From Janthinobacterium sp. UMAB-56 (GTDB lineage: Bacteria; Pseudomonadota; Gammaproteobacteria; Burkholderiales; Burkholderiaceae_D), in assembly GCF_900095265.1 (NCBI RefSeq), contig NZ_LT607653.1, positions 308,696-372,695 on the forward strand: a DNA stretch of 64,000 nucleotides, written 5' to 3'. Positions 56,821-64,000 of this stretch are shown piece by piece. Positions within the stretch are counted from its first letter, which is position 1, and the number at the start of each line of letters is the position of its first letter. The position numbers and the translations under genes are program-made. The notes under the pieces were generated by a model. The model had not been told where the DNA came from. It did no database searches and saw only the letters and a program-made list of their open reading frames with translations.

Positions 56821-57105
56821 ATGAGCAAAGAATGGCCTTTGTGGGAAGTTTTCATCCGCAGCCAGCACGGCCTGGCGCACAAGCATGTGGGTAGCCTGCA
56901 CGCTTCCGACGCCAGCATGGCGGTCAACCATGCGCGCGACGTCTACACGCGCCGTAACGAAGGTGTGAGCATCTGGGTGGTACGCGCGGCCGATATCGTT
57001 GCCAGCAGCCCGGGCGACAAGGGCGCCCTGTTCGAACCGTCGAACAGCAAGGTGTACCGCCATCCCACCTTCTTCCCGATGCCGGAAGAAGTCAAGAACC
57101 TGTGA
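56821..57105 (+). CDS. paaB: 1,2-phenylacetyl-CoA epoxidase subunit PaaB
   Basis: A 94-residue small subunit of the epoxidase, starting MSKEWPLWEVFIRSQHGLAH with the family segment LHASDASMAVNHARDVYTRR (near 26-45). PaaB bridges the two PaaAC dimers and is needed for the assembled complex. AGGGGA precedes the ATG. It lies 26 bases after paaA and 14 before paaC. Confidence 0.97.
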   Translation: MSKEWPLWEVFIRSQHGLAHKHVGSLHASDASMAVNHARDVYTRRNEGVSIWVVRAADIVASSPGDKGALFEPSNSKVYRHPTFFPMPEEVKNL

Positions 57106-57119
57106 TGGGAGCGCCAGTA

Positions 57120-57872
57120 ATGGATGATAAAGTCAATTACCTCCTGCGCCTGGGCGACAATGCCCTGATCCTCAGCCAGCAGTTGTCTCAGCTGTGCGGC
57201 AAGGGCCCGGCGCTGGAAGAAGACATGGCGCTGACCAACGTGGCGCTGGACTTGCTGGGCCAGACGCGCTTGTGGTTCAGCTATGCGGCCGAACTGGAAA
57301 ACGCGGGCCGCGACGAGGACGACATCGCCTTTTTGCGCGACGCCCACGACTTCAAGAACTGCCTGCTGGTCGAACAGCCGAACGGCAATTACGCCGACAC
57401 CATGATGCGCCAGTTCCTCTTCGACAGCTGGCACTACTTCCAGCTGCTGGAACTGACGAAATCGACGGACGCTCGTATCGTCGAAGTGGCGCAAAAGTCG
57501 ATCAAGGAAGTCACGTATCACCTGCGCCGCAGCGGTGACCTGATCGTGCGCCTCGGCGACGGCACGGCGGACAGCCACGCGAAAACGCAGGCCGCCGCCG
57601 ACAAGCTGTGGATGTACACGGGCGAGATGTTCAAGTATGACGCCGTCGACCAGGCCATGCTTGCCGTCGGCATCGCGCCGCCATCGGAGGTGCTGCGCCA
57701 GGCGTTCCTGGAGCACGTGGCCGAGATCTTCGCCGAAGCGACGCTTGTCCTGCCGGCGCCCGACGCCTGGATGCAAAAGGGCGGCAAGCAGGGCACGCAC
57801 ACGGAACACCTGGGTTTTATTCTGGCCGAGATGCAGTTCCTGCAGCGTGCCTATCCCGGAGCGGAGTGGTAA
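57120..57872 (+). CDS. paaC: 1,2-phenylacetyl-CoA epoxidase subunit PaaC
   Basis: A 250-residue structural, catalytically silent ferritin-like partner of PaaA, starting MDDKVNYLLRLGDNALILSQ. It retains the fold (LALDLLGQTRLWFSYAAELE-like helix at about 40-60) but not a full di-iron site. The ATG at 57120 follows GGGAG by about eight bases; the upstream frame to 57102 is within the paaB stop region. It ends overlapping paaD by one base (TAATG). Confidence 0.96.
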   Translation: MDDKVNYLLRLGDNALILSQQLSQLCGKGPALEEDMALTNVALDLLGQTRLWFSYAAELENAGRDEDDIAFLRDAHDFKNCLLVEQPNGNYADTMMRQFLFDSWHYFQLLELTKSTDARIVEVAQKSIKEVTYHLRRSGDLIVRLGDGTADSHAKTQAAADKLWMYTGEMFKYDAVDQAMLAVGIAPPSEVLRQAFLEHVAEIFAEATLVLPAPDAWMQKGGKQGTHTEHLGFILAEMQFLQRAYPGAEW

Positions 57873-58399
57873 TGAGCACGCCCGCGGCAGCGCTGGACGC
57901 GGCCCAGGTATGGGCCTGGCTGGGCGACGTGCCGGACCCGGAAATTCCCGTCATTTCGGTGGTCGACCTGGGCATTGTGCGCGCCGTCGACGTGGTCAGC
58001 AACGATGAATGCATCGTGACGATCACGCCCACGTATTCGGGTTGCCCGGCCATGCAGGTGATCGCTGATGCCGTCACGGATGCCTTGCGCAGCCGTGGCG
58101 TGCAGAAGGTGACCCTGGTGAACCAGCTGGCGCCGGCCTGGACCACGGACTGGATGAGCGAAGCGGGCAAGGTCAAGCTGAAAGGCTATGGCATCGCCCC
58201 GCCGCAGCAGCAGGTGATCGACATCAGCGGTTTGAAAGGCGGTGTCAAGCGCCAGCCCATGCCGAAGCTGGACGTGATCTGCCCTAACTGCGGTTCCACG
58301 CAAACGCAGCTGACCAGCCAGTTCGGCTCCACGCCGTGCAAGGCCCTGTACAAATGCCTGGCTTGCCGCGAACCGTTTGACTACTTCAAGTGCCACTAA
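57872..58399 (+). CDS. paaD: PaaD, iron-sulfur assembly-type factor of the epoxidase
   Basis: A 175-residue DUF59/MIP18-type protein. VPDPEIPVISVVDLGIVRAV (near 20-39) and TPTYSGCPAMQVIADAV (near 64-80) form the DUF59 part. A C-terminal zinc-ribbon-like CPNCG...CLACREPF follows near 140-168. PaaD is needed for epoxidase activity, probably in metal-cluster maturation, but is not part of the final complex. Start overlaps the paaC stop. Confidence 0.93.
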   Translation: MSTPAAALDAAQVWAWLGDVPDPEIPVISVVDLGIVRAVDVVSNDECIVTITPTYSGCPAMQVIADAVTDALRSRGVQKVTLVNQLAPAWTTDWMSEAGKVKLKGYGIAPPQQQVIDISGLKGGVKRQPMPKLDVICPNCGSTQTQLTSQFGSTPCKALYKCLACREPFDYFKCH

Positions 58400-58439
58400 A
58401 AAAATCAGGCACACGTTCCGAAGAAACTGGAGATGAAGC

Positions 58440-59519
58440 ATGAGTAAATTTTATCCGCTGAGCGTAGCGAACGTGCGCAACGAAACGCGCGACACCATCG
58501 CCGTCACGTTCGACGTGCCAGCGGAACTGCAGCAGCAGTTCCGCTACCAGCAGGGGCAGCACCTGACCCTGCGCGCCCATATCAATGCGGAAGACGTGCG
58601 CCGCTCGTATTCCATCTGTTCGGCGGTACAGGATGGCACCCTGCGCGTGGCCATCAAGCGCACGCCGGGCGGCGCCTTTTCCACCTGGGCGAATGACACC
58701 CTGAAAGCCGGCGCCACCATCGAAGTGATGCCCCCCATGGGCCATTTCAACGTGCCGCTCGACTGCGTCAACCGCAAGCACTACCTGGCGTTTGCGGCCG
58801 GTAGCGGCATCACGCCCATCCTCTCCATCATCAAGACGACACTGCTGACGGAACCCCAGAGCCGTTTCACCCTGTTCTACGGCAACCGCGCCTCGTCATC
58901 CGTCATCTTCAAGGAAGAACTGACGGACTTGAAGGATGTGTACCTGGAGCGTTTGAACCTGGTCTACGTGATGAGCCGCGAGCAGCAGGATATCGAATTG
59001 TTCAACGGCCGCATCACGCAGGAAAAATGCGAGCAATTCCTGCAGCACTGGATCAGGGTAGAAGACTACGACAACGCCTTCATCTGCGGCCCGGAAGACA
59101 TGATGCTGGGCGTGTCCGCTGCCCTGCAGGCGGCCGGCATGCCGAAGCAGAATATCAAGATCGAACTGTTCGCTGCCAGCATCCCGAAAAGCGCCCACAA
59201 GCCGCGTGCCCAGCTCGCTGCGGACGCCGTGCAGGAAACGGAAGTGACCGTCATCATGGATGGTAACCACACTACCTTCACGATGGACAAGGACAAGGAA
59301 TCCATCCTCGACGCGGGCCTGCGTTACGGGCTGGACATGCGCTACTCGTGCAAGGGCGGCGTGTGCTCGACCTGCCGCTGCAAGATAATCGACGGCAAGG
59401 TAGAAATGGACGTCAACTACGCGCTGGAAGATTACGAAGTGGCGCGCGGCTTTGTCCTCAGTTGCCAGAGTTTTCCATTGACCGACAAGGTCGTGGTCGA
59501 CTTCGACCAGGCAGAATAA
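58440..59519 (+). CDS. paaE: 1,2-phenylacetyl-CoA epoxidase reductase PaaE
   Basis: A 359-residue reductase transferring electrons from NADPH via FAD and [2Fe-2S] to PaaA. FAD motif RRSYSICSAVQDG near 56, nucleotide motif AAGSGITPILSIIKT near 121, CGPEDMM near 217, and the plant-type ferredoxin domain with SCKGGVCSTCRCK (near 305, Cx4Cx2C) and a last Cys in VLSCQSFP. GGAGATGAAGC precedes the ATG. Completes the PaaABCDE set. Confidence 0.97.
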   Translation: MSKFYPLSVANVRNETRDTIAVTFDVPAELQQQFRYQQGQHLTLRAHINAEDVRRSYSICSAVQDGTLRVAIKRTPGGAFSTWANDTLKAGATIEVMPPMGHFNVPLDCVNRKHYLAFAAGSGITPILSIIKTTLLTEPQSRFTLFYGNRASSSVIFKEELTDLKDVYLERLNLVYVMSREQQDIELFNGRITQEKCEQFLQHWIRVEDYDNAFICGPEDMMLGVSAALQAAGMPKQNIKIELFAASIPKSAHKPRAQLAADAVQETEVTVIMDGNHTTFTMDKDKESILDAGLRYGLDMRYSCKGGVCSTCRCKIIDGKVEMDVNYALEDYEVARGFVLSCQSFPLTDKVVVDFDQAE

Positions 59520-59570
59520 AGCCGGCGCAGGGAACACGCCCTGTCATATCTATTACAAAAGCGAGACGCC

Positions 59571-60362
59571 ATGAGCTACCAAAATATTCTCTTTAGCATC
59601 GAGCATGGCATCGCCACGCTCACCCTGAACCGTCCCGACAAGCTCAATAGTTTTACGCAAGCCATGCACGAAGAAGTACGTGACGCGATTGCGAAAGTCA
59701 ATGCCGACAGCTCCGTGCGCGTCTTCGTGCTGACGGGGGCGGGCCGTGGTTTTTGCGCGGGCCAGGATTTGTCCGACCGTGCCGTGGAGCCCGGCTCGAA
59801 GGGCGTGGACCTGGGCGAGTCGGTGGAAAAGAATTATGCGCCGCTGGTGCTGGCCTTGAAAGCACTGCCGATGCCCGTGATCTGCGCCGTCAATGGCGTG
59901 GCCGCCGGCGCGGGTGCCAACCTGGCGCTGGCCTGCGATATCGTCATCGCCGGCAAGTCGGCCAGTTTCGTGGAAGTGTTCTGCAAATTGGGCCTGATCC
60001 CGGATACGGGCGGCACCTTCTTCCTGCCGCGCCTGATCGGTTCGGCGCGCGCCATGGGCCTGGCCATGCTGGGTGAAAAACTGACGGCGGAAAAAGCGGA
60101 AGACTGGGGCTTGATCTGGAAATGCGTGGATGACGCGCAACTGGCGGAAGAAACGCAGAAACTGGCCGTGCACTTTTCCACGGCGCCGACCAAGGGCCTG
60201 GCCTATACCAAGCAGGCGCTGGCCGCCAGCGGCGCCAATACCCTGCCGCAGCAACTGGCGCTGGAAGCGCGCATGATGAGCGATCTCGGTAACAGCGACG
60301 ATTACCGCGAAGGCGTGGCCGCCTTCATGGAAAAGCGCGCACCGCAATTCAAGGGACACTGA
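59571..60362 (+). CDS. paaG: 2-(1,2-epoxy-1,2-dihydrophenyl)acetyl-CoA isomerase PaaG
   Basis: A 263-residue crotonase-fold enzyme turning the ring epoxide into the oxepin CoA. LTGAGRGFCAGQDLSDR (near 54-70) and AVNGVAAGAGANLALACDIV (near 107-126) supply the oxyanion hole; the catalytic Asp is near LIPDTGGTFFLP (near 144). GAGACGCC precedes the ATG. It follows paaE directly; note that paaF, usual between them, is missing here. Confidence 0.95.
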   Translation: MSYQNILFSIEHGIATLTLNRPDKLNSFTQAMHEEVRDAIAKVNADSSVRVFVLTGAGRGFCAGQDLSDRAVEPGSKGVDLGESVEKNYAPLVLALKALPMPVICAVNGVAAGAGANLALACDIVIAGKSASFVEVFCKLGLIPDTGGTFFLPRLIGSARAMGLAMLGEKLTAEKAEDWGLIWKCVDDAQLAEETQKLAVHFSTAPTKGLAYTKQALAASGANTLPQQLALEARMMSDLGNSDDYREGVAAFMEKRAPQFKGH

Positions 60363-60363
60363 T

Positions 60364-61944
60364 ATGACCGAATTGGCAAACAAACTGGCAAACAACAGCA
60401 TCATCGCCGTCATCGGCAGCGGCGCCATGGGCGCCGGCATCGCGCAGGTGGCCGCAGCTGCCGGTTACAGGGTAAAACTGTACGACACGCGCGCGGAAGC
60501 GGTGAGCAAGGCTTTGCTCGATATCGGCAAGATGTACGCGAAGCTGGCCGAAAAGGGCCGCATGACGGCGGAGGAAGCCACCGCCGCCACGGCGCGCCTG
60601 CAGGCGGCCGCCAGCCTGGCCGATGTGAGCGACGCCGCACTGGTGGTGGAAGCCATCGTGGAAAACCTCGACGTCAAGCGCGGCCTGTTCGCAGAACTGG
60701 AAGCGCTGGTCGGCGACGACTGCATCCTGGCGACCAATACCTCGTCGATTTCCGTCACGGCCATCGCTGCCAAGCTGCGCCGCCCGGAACGCCTGGTCGG
60801 CATGCACTTCTTCAACCCGGTTCCCCTGATGGCGCTGGTCGAAGTGATCAGTGGCCTGGCCACCAGCGAGCAAGTCGCCGCCACCGTGTATGACACCTCG
60901 ATTGCCTGGGGCAAGAACCCGGTGCATGCGAAATCGACGCCCGGCTTCATCGTCAACCGTGTCGCCCGTCCGTTCTACGCGGAGGGCTGGCGCCTGTTGA
61001 ACGAACAGGCGGGCGACCCTGCCACCATCGACGCCGTGCTGCGCGAAGCGGGCGGTTTCCGCATGGGGCCTTTCGAGCTGATGGACCTGATAGGCCACGA
61101 CGTGAATTTCTCCGTCACGCAATCCGTGTTCGGCGCCTACTTCAACGACCCGCGCTTCACGCCGTCCGTGCTGCAGCAGGAAATGGTCAACGCCGGTTTC
61201 CTGGGCCGCAAATCGGGCCGTGGCTTTTACCTGTACGGCGAGGGTGCCGCTGTCCCCGTGGCGCAGGCGGAAAGCGCGCAGCCAAAGCCCGAATTCGTCG
61301 CCCTGTCGGCCGCCATCGGCGGCGATGGGCGAGGCCACAGTGGCACTATTCGCAGCCTGGTACAACGCCTGGAGCAGGCCGGCATCACGGTCAGCCGCCG
61401 CGTGACGCAGGAAGGCCAGGCACACGACGAAGCGCCCGCCCTGCACTGCCATGGTGCCGCAATTTATCTCACGGATGGGCGCAGCGCCACCCAGCGCGCG
61501 CACGACAACCAGCATCCGGACACAGTGCTGTTCGACCTGGCGCTCGATTACGCTGATGCCCGCCGCATCGCCGTGGCCCGTGCCGACCAGTGCAGCGACG
61601 CCGCCTATGCCGCCGTCGTCGGCCTGTTCCAGGCGGCCGGTTTCATCGTCACGCGCCTGGACGACGTGCCTGGCCTGGCCGTCATGCGCACTGTTGCCAT
61701 GCTGGCCAACGAGGCGGCCGACGCCGTCAACCAGGGTGTGTGCACGGTGGCTGCCGTCGATATCGCGATGCAGAAGGGCGTCAACTATCCGCGCGGGCCG
61801 CTGGCCTGGGCCGATGCCGTGGGTGTCCAACACATCGTGACAGTGCTGCACCACCTGGCGCAAGGCTATGGCGAAGACCGCTACAGAGTCTCGCCGCTGC
61901 TGCGCCGCAAACTCGCCAATGGAGCAAGCTTTCATGCCGCATGA
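60364..61944 (+). CDS. paaH: 3-hydroxyacyl-CoA dehydrogenase PaaH
   Basis: A 526-residue dehydrogenase oxidising 3-hydroxyadipyl-CoA. The NAD motif is IGSGAMGAGIAQVAAAAGYR (near 18-37), the catalytic His/Glu region is MHFFNPVPLMALVEVI (near 146), and two C-terminal 3HCDH domains follow. It is about 50 residues longer than E. coli PaaH (475). AAGGGAC precedes the ATG, one base after paaG. It overlaps paaI by about ten bases. Confidence 0.95.
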   Translation: MTELANKLANNSIIAVIGSGAMGAGIAQVAAAAGYRVKLYDTRAEAVSKALLDIGKMYAKLAEKGRMTAEEATAATARLQAAASLADVSDAALVVEAIVENLDVKRGLFAELEALVGDDCILATNTSSISVTAIAAKLRRPERLVGMHFFNPVPLMALVEVISGLATSEQVAATVYDTSIAWGKNPVHAKSTPGFIVNRVARPFYAEGWRLLNEQAGDPATIDAVLREAGGFRMGPFELMDLIGHDVNFSVTQSVFGAYFNDPRFTPSVLQQEMVNAGFLGRKSGRGFYLYGEGAAVPVAQAESAQPKPEFVALSAAIGGDGRGHSGTIRSLVQRLEQAGITVSRRVTQEGQAHDEAPALHCHGAAIYLTDGRSATQRAHDNQHPDTVLFDLALDYADARRIAVARADQCSDAAYAAVVGLFQAAGFIVTRLDDVPGLAVMRTVAMLANEAADAVNQGVCTVAAVDIAMQKGVNYPRGPLAWADAVGVQHIVTVLHHLAQGYGEDRYRVSPLLRRKLANGASFHAA

Positions 61945-62386
61945 AGAACACCACATGACCTCTCAGGCACTGGCTGAAGCAGCCGCCGCCTCCATGCTGT
62001 CGCGCGACAGCGCCACCCAGGCACTGGGCATTGCCCTGGCCGAAGTGGGCCCCGGCCATGCGCGCATGACGATGACGGTGCGCGCTGACATGCTCAATGG
62101 CCACCAGACCTGCCATGGCGGCTTCATCTTCGCCCTGGCCGACAGCGCCTTTGCCTTTGCCTGCAACAGCTACAACATGAACACCGTCGGCGCCGGCTGC
62201 ACCATCGATTACCTGGCACCGGGCCGCGAAGGCGACGTGCTGACGGCGCATGCCGTCGAACAGGCGCTGGCCGGCAAGAGTGGCGTCTACGACGTCAAGG
62301 TCAGCAACCAGGACGGCCGCGCCATCGCGCTATTCCGTGGCAAGTCGATCCGCGTGGCGGGTGAAGTGATCCAAGAGCAGGCTTGA
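61934..62386 (+). CDS. paaI: Hydroxyphenylacetyl-CoA thioesterase PaaI
   Basis: A hot-dog fold thioesterase of 150 residues that frees CoA from dead-end intermediates. NGHQTCHGGFIFALADSAFA (near 55-74) is the family hallmark. The ATG at 61934 has GGAG nine bases upstream and overlaps paaH by 11 bases; an ATG at 61955 (MTSQALAEAA), giving 143 residues, better matches E. coli PaaI length (140) and is a close alternative. Confidence 0.9.
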   Translation: MPHEEHHMTSQALAEAAAASMLSRDSATQALGIALAEVGPGHARMTMTVRADMLNGHQTCHGGFIFALADSAFAFACNSYNMNTVGAGCTIDYLAPGREGDVLTAHAVEQALAGKSGVYDVKVSNQDGRAIALFRGKSIRVAGEVIQEQA

Positions 62387-62434
62387 ACTGCCGGCAGGAA
62401 TAACAAAGTTATAGAACCGAATGAGGAGACAGAG

Positions 62435-63763
62435 ATGGTCCAACGTAATCCCGCCCCGAATGACCTTGAGCCGATCGAGCGCGCCAGCAAGGATGAACTG
62501 CAGGCGCTACAACTCGAACGCATGAAATGGACGCTCAAGCACGCGTATGACAACGTGCCCCATTACCGTGCCGCTTTTGACGAAGCGGGCGTGCATCCGG
62601 ACGACCTGAAGTCGCTCTCCGACTTGTCGAAATTCCCGTTCACCGATAAAAAAGTCTTGCGCGACAATTACCCGTTCGGCTTGTTTGCCGTGCCGCGCGA
62701 GCAAGTGGTACGCATCCACGCCTCCAGCGGCACCACGGGCAAGGCCACGGTGGTCGGCTACACGCAAAACGACATCGATACCTGGGCCAACGTGGTGGCG
62801 CGCTCGATCCGCGCAGGCGGCGGCCGCGCGGGCGACATGGTGCATATCTCCTACGGCTACGGCCTGTTCACGGGCGGACTGGGCGCACATTATGGCGCCG
62901 AGCGCCTGGGTTGCACCGTCATTCCGATGTCCGGCGGGCAGACGGAAAAGCAGGTGCAACTGATCCAGGATTTCAAGCCCTCCATCATCATGGTCACGCC
63001 GTCCTACATGCTCAACATTATCGAGGAATTCACGCGACAGGGTCTCGACCCTGCCGAATCGTCGCTGAAGGTGGGCATCTTCGGCGCCGAGCCGTGGACG
63101 GACGCCATGCGTTCGGAAATCGAGACGCGCGCCGGCATCGACGCCGTCGATATCTACGGCCTGTCCGAAGTGATGGGGCCTGGCGTGGCGTCCGAATGCA
63201 TCGAGAGCAAGGACGGTCCCGTCATCTGGGAAGACCATTTTTACCCGGAGATCATCGATCCGGAAACGGGCGAAGTACTGCCGGACGGTGCCGAAGGCGA
63301 GCTGGTGTTTACCTCGCTGTCGAAAGAAGCGCTGCCCATCATCCGCTACCGCACGCGCGACCTGACCCGCCTGCTGCCGCCGACGTCGCGCTCGATGCGC
63401 CGCATCGGCAAGATCACGGGGCGCTCCGACGACATGCTGATCATCCGCGGCGTTAACGTCTTCCCCACGCAGATCGAAGAGCTGATTTTGAAGATGCCGA
63501 AGCTGGCGCCGCAATATCAGTTGGTGGTCACGCGCGACGGCCACCTCGACAAGCTTGAAGTGGTCGCCGAGCTGCGCATCGACCTGACGTCCACCGTCTC
63601 GGCTAGTGAAACGGACGCCCTGGCGCGCGAGCTGGAACACCGCATCAAGACGCACGTGGGCGTGAGCACGCGCGTGCGCCTGGTGGCCGCTGCCGGCATC
63701 GAACGCACCCTGACGGGCAAGGCCCGCCGCGTGGTCGACCAGCGCCCGAAGATTTTCTCCTGA
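62435..63763 (+). CDS. paaK: Phenylacetate--CoA ligase PaaK
   Basis: A 442-residue AMP-forming ligase that starts the pathway. IHASSGTTGKATVVGYTQND (near 91-110) is the ATP-binding loop, DIYGLSEVMGPGVASE (near 240-255) the A5 motif, and YRTRDLTRLLPPTSRSMRRI with GRSDDMLIIRGVNVFPTQIE the hinge region. The C-terminal TGKARRVVDQRP carries the lysine. GAGGAGACAGAG precedes the ATG. It is 48 bases after paaI. Confidence 0.97.
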   Translation: MVQRNPAPNDLEPIERASKDELQALQLERMKWTLKHAYDNVPHYRAAFDEAGVHPDDLKSLSDLSKFPFTDKKVLRDNYPFGLFAVPREQVVRIHASSGTTGKATVVGYTQNDIDTWANVVARSIRAGGGRAGDMVHISYGYGLFTGGLGAHYGAERLGCTVIPMSGGQTEKQVQLIQDFKPSIIMVTPSYMLNIIEEFTRQGLDPAESSLKVGIFGAEPWTDAMRSEIETRAGIDAVDIYGLSEVMGPGVASECIESKDGPVIWEDHFYPEIIDPETGEVLPDGAEGELVFTSLSKEALPIIRYRTRDLTRLLPPTSRSMRRIGKITGRSDDMLIIRGVNVFPTQIEELILKMPKLAPQYQLVVTRDGHLDKLEVVAELRIDLTSTVSASETDALARELEHRIKTHVGVSTRVRLVAAAGIERTLTGKARRVVDQRPKIFS

Positions 63764-63785
63764 TAGCCCGAACAAGGAACCAAAC

Positions 63786-64000
63786 ATGAACGATGCTTTT
63801 ATCTGTGACTTTGTCCGCACTCCGTTCGGCCGCTATGGCGGCGCGCTGTCCAGCGTGCGCGCGGACGACCTGGGCGCGCTGCCTATCGCCGCGCTGATCG
63901 CCCGCAACCCGTCCGTCGACTGGTCCGCCATCGATGACGTGTTCTACGGCTGCGCCAACCAGGCGGGTGAAGACAACCGCAACGTGGGCCGCATGGCTGC
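63786..64000 (+). CDS. paaJ: 3-oxoadipyl-CoA thiolase PaaJ, N-terminal part
   Basis: The frame runs off the right edge after 71 codons. MNDAFICDFVRTPFGRYGGA and ADDLGALPIAALIARNPSVD are the usual start of 3-oxoadipyl-CoA/3-oxo-5,6-dehydrosuberyl-CoA thiolase; the active-site Cys lies beyond the window. It cleaves the last intermediates to acetyl-CoA and succinyl-CoA. AAGGAACCAAAC precedes the ATG. The homologous pcaF of the beta-ketoadipate pathway cannot be excluded, but position fixes paaJ. Confidence 0.9.
   Translation, partial: MNDAFICDFVRTPFGRYGGALSSVRADDLGALPIAALIARNPSVDWSAIDDVFYGCANQAGEDNRNVGRMA

Overview
The window is GC-rich chromosomal DNA with dense, strongly GC3-biased genes. Gene content suggests a betaproteobacterium, most likely Oxalobacteraceae close to Janthinobacterium. 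Supporting points are the rho/trxA/rpmE2 block, a DUF2863-type protein, a PEP-CTERM protein, complete hut and nearly complete paa catabolic operons and DarP next to PmbA. The genus is an inference from recognised protein families, not from a search. I saw no rRNA, tRNA, CRISPR array, prophage or intact insertion sequence.

Layout. 1-10 kb holds a partial FabMG-like enoyl reductase, DNA polymerase II (polB), an acyl-CoA synthetase, a choice-of-anchor-A PEP-CTERM protein, an ArnT-like membrane glycosyltransferase, rpmE2, rho and trxA. 10-14.4 kb holds a large four-PAS hybrid histidine kinase and a companion receiver protein. 14.5-30 kb is the histidine utilisation region. hutC lies on the minus strand, separated by about 5.8 kb (ada, a DUF2086 oxygenase, an MscS channel, a decayed gene remnant and an amidohydrolase) from the plus-strand operon hutU-hutH-hutG-hutF-hutD-hutI. 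That operon ends in a fused ABC substrate-binding/permease gene with no ATPase. A perfect dyad sits exactly between the -35 and -10 of the hutU promoter and is the probable HutC operator.

30-47.6 kb is a mixed housekeeping and accessory stretch. It carries an acetyltransferase, an EamA exporter, a glycine-zipper lipoprotein, an Mpo1-like protein, two DNA glycosylases, an HDOD protein, a chemoreceptor with a separate periplasmic cache protein, a KamA-type radical SAM enzyme followed by MFS, FAH and carboxymuconolactone decarboxylase-like genes, an esterase/mog pair, darP and pmbA. Several very short ORFs with good ribosome binding sites sit in the gaps. 47.6-54.5 kb contains a TonB receptor coupled to a Tat-exported class V aminotransferase fold enzyme, then a di-haem cytochrome c peroxidase and an M14 carboxypeptidase.

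54.6-64 kb is the phenylacetate operon: paaX divergent from paaA-B-C-D-E-G-H-I-K-J, with paaJ cut by the window edge. PaaK activates phenylacetate to the CoA ester, PaaABCE (matured by PaaD) epoxidises the ring, PaaG isomerises to the oxepin, PaaH and PaaJ act in the beta-oxidation end, and PaaI is a salvage thioesterase. paaZ and paaF are not in the window.

The least ordinary items are the decayed secretion-effector-like remnant at 18.95-19.36 kb, the exported PLP enzyme/TonB pair with a dyad upstream, the ATPase-less fused ABC gene in the hut operon, and a gap at 30.5-30.7 kb ending in a strong terminator that could hold a small RNA.
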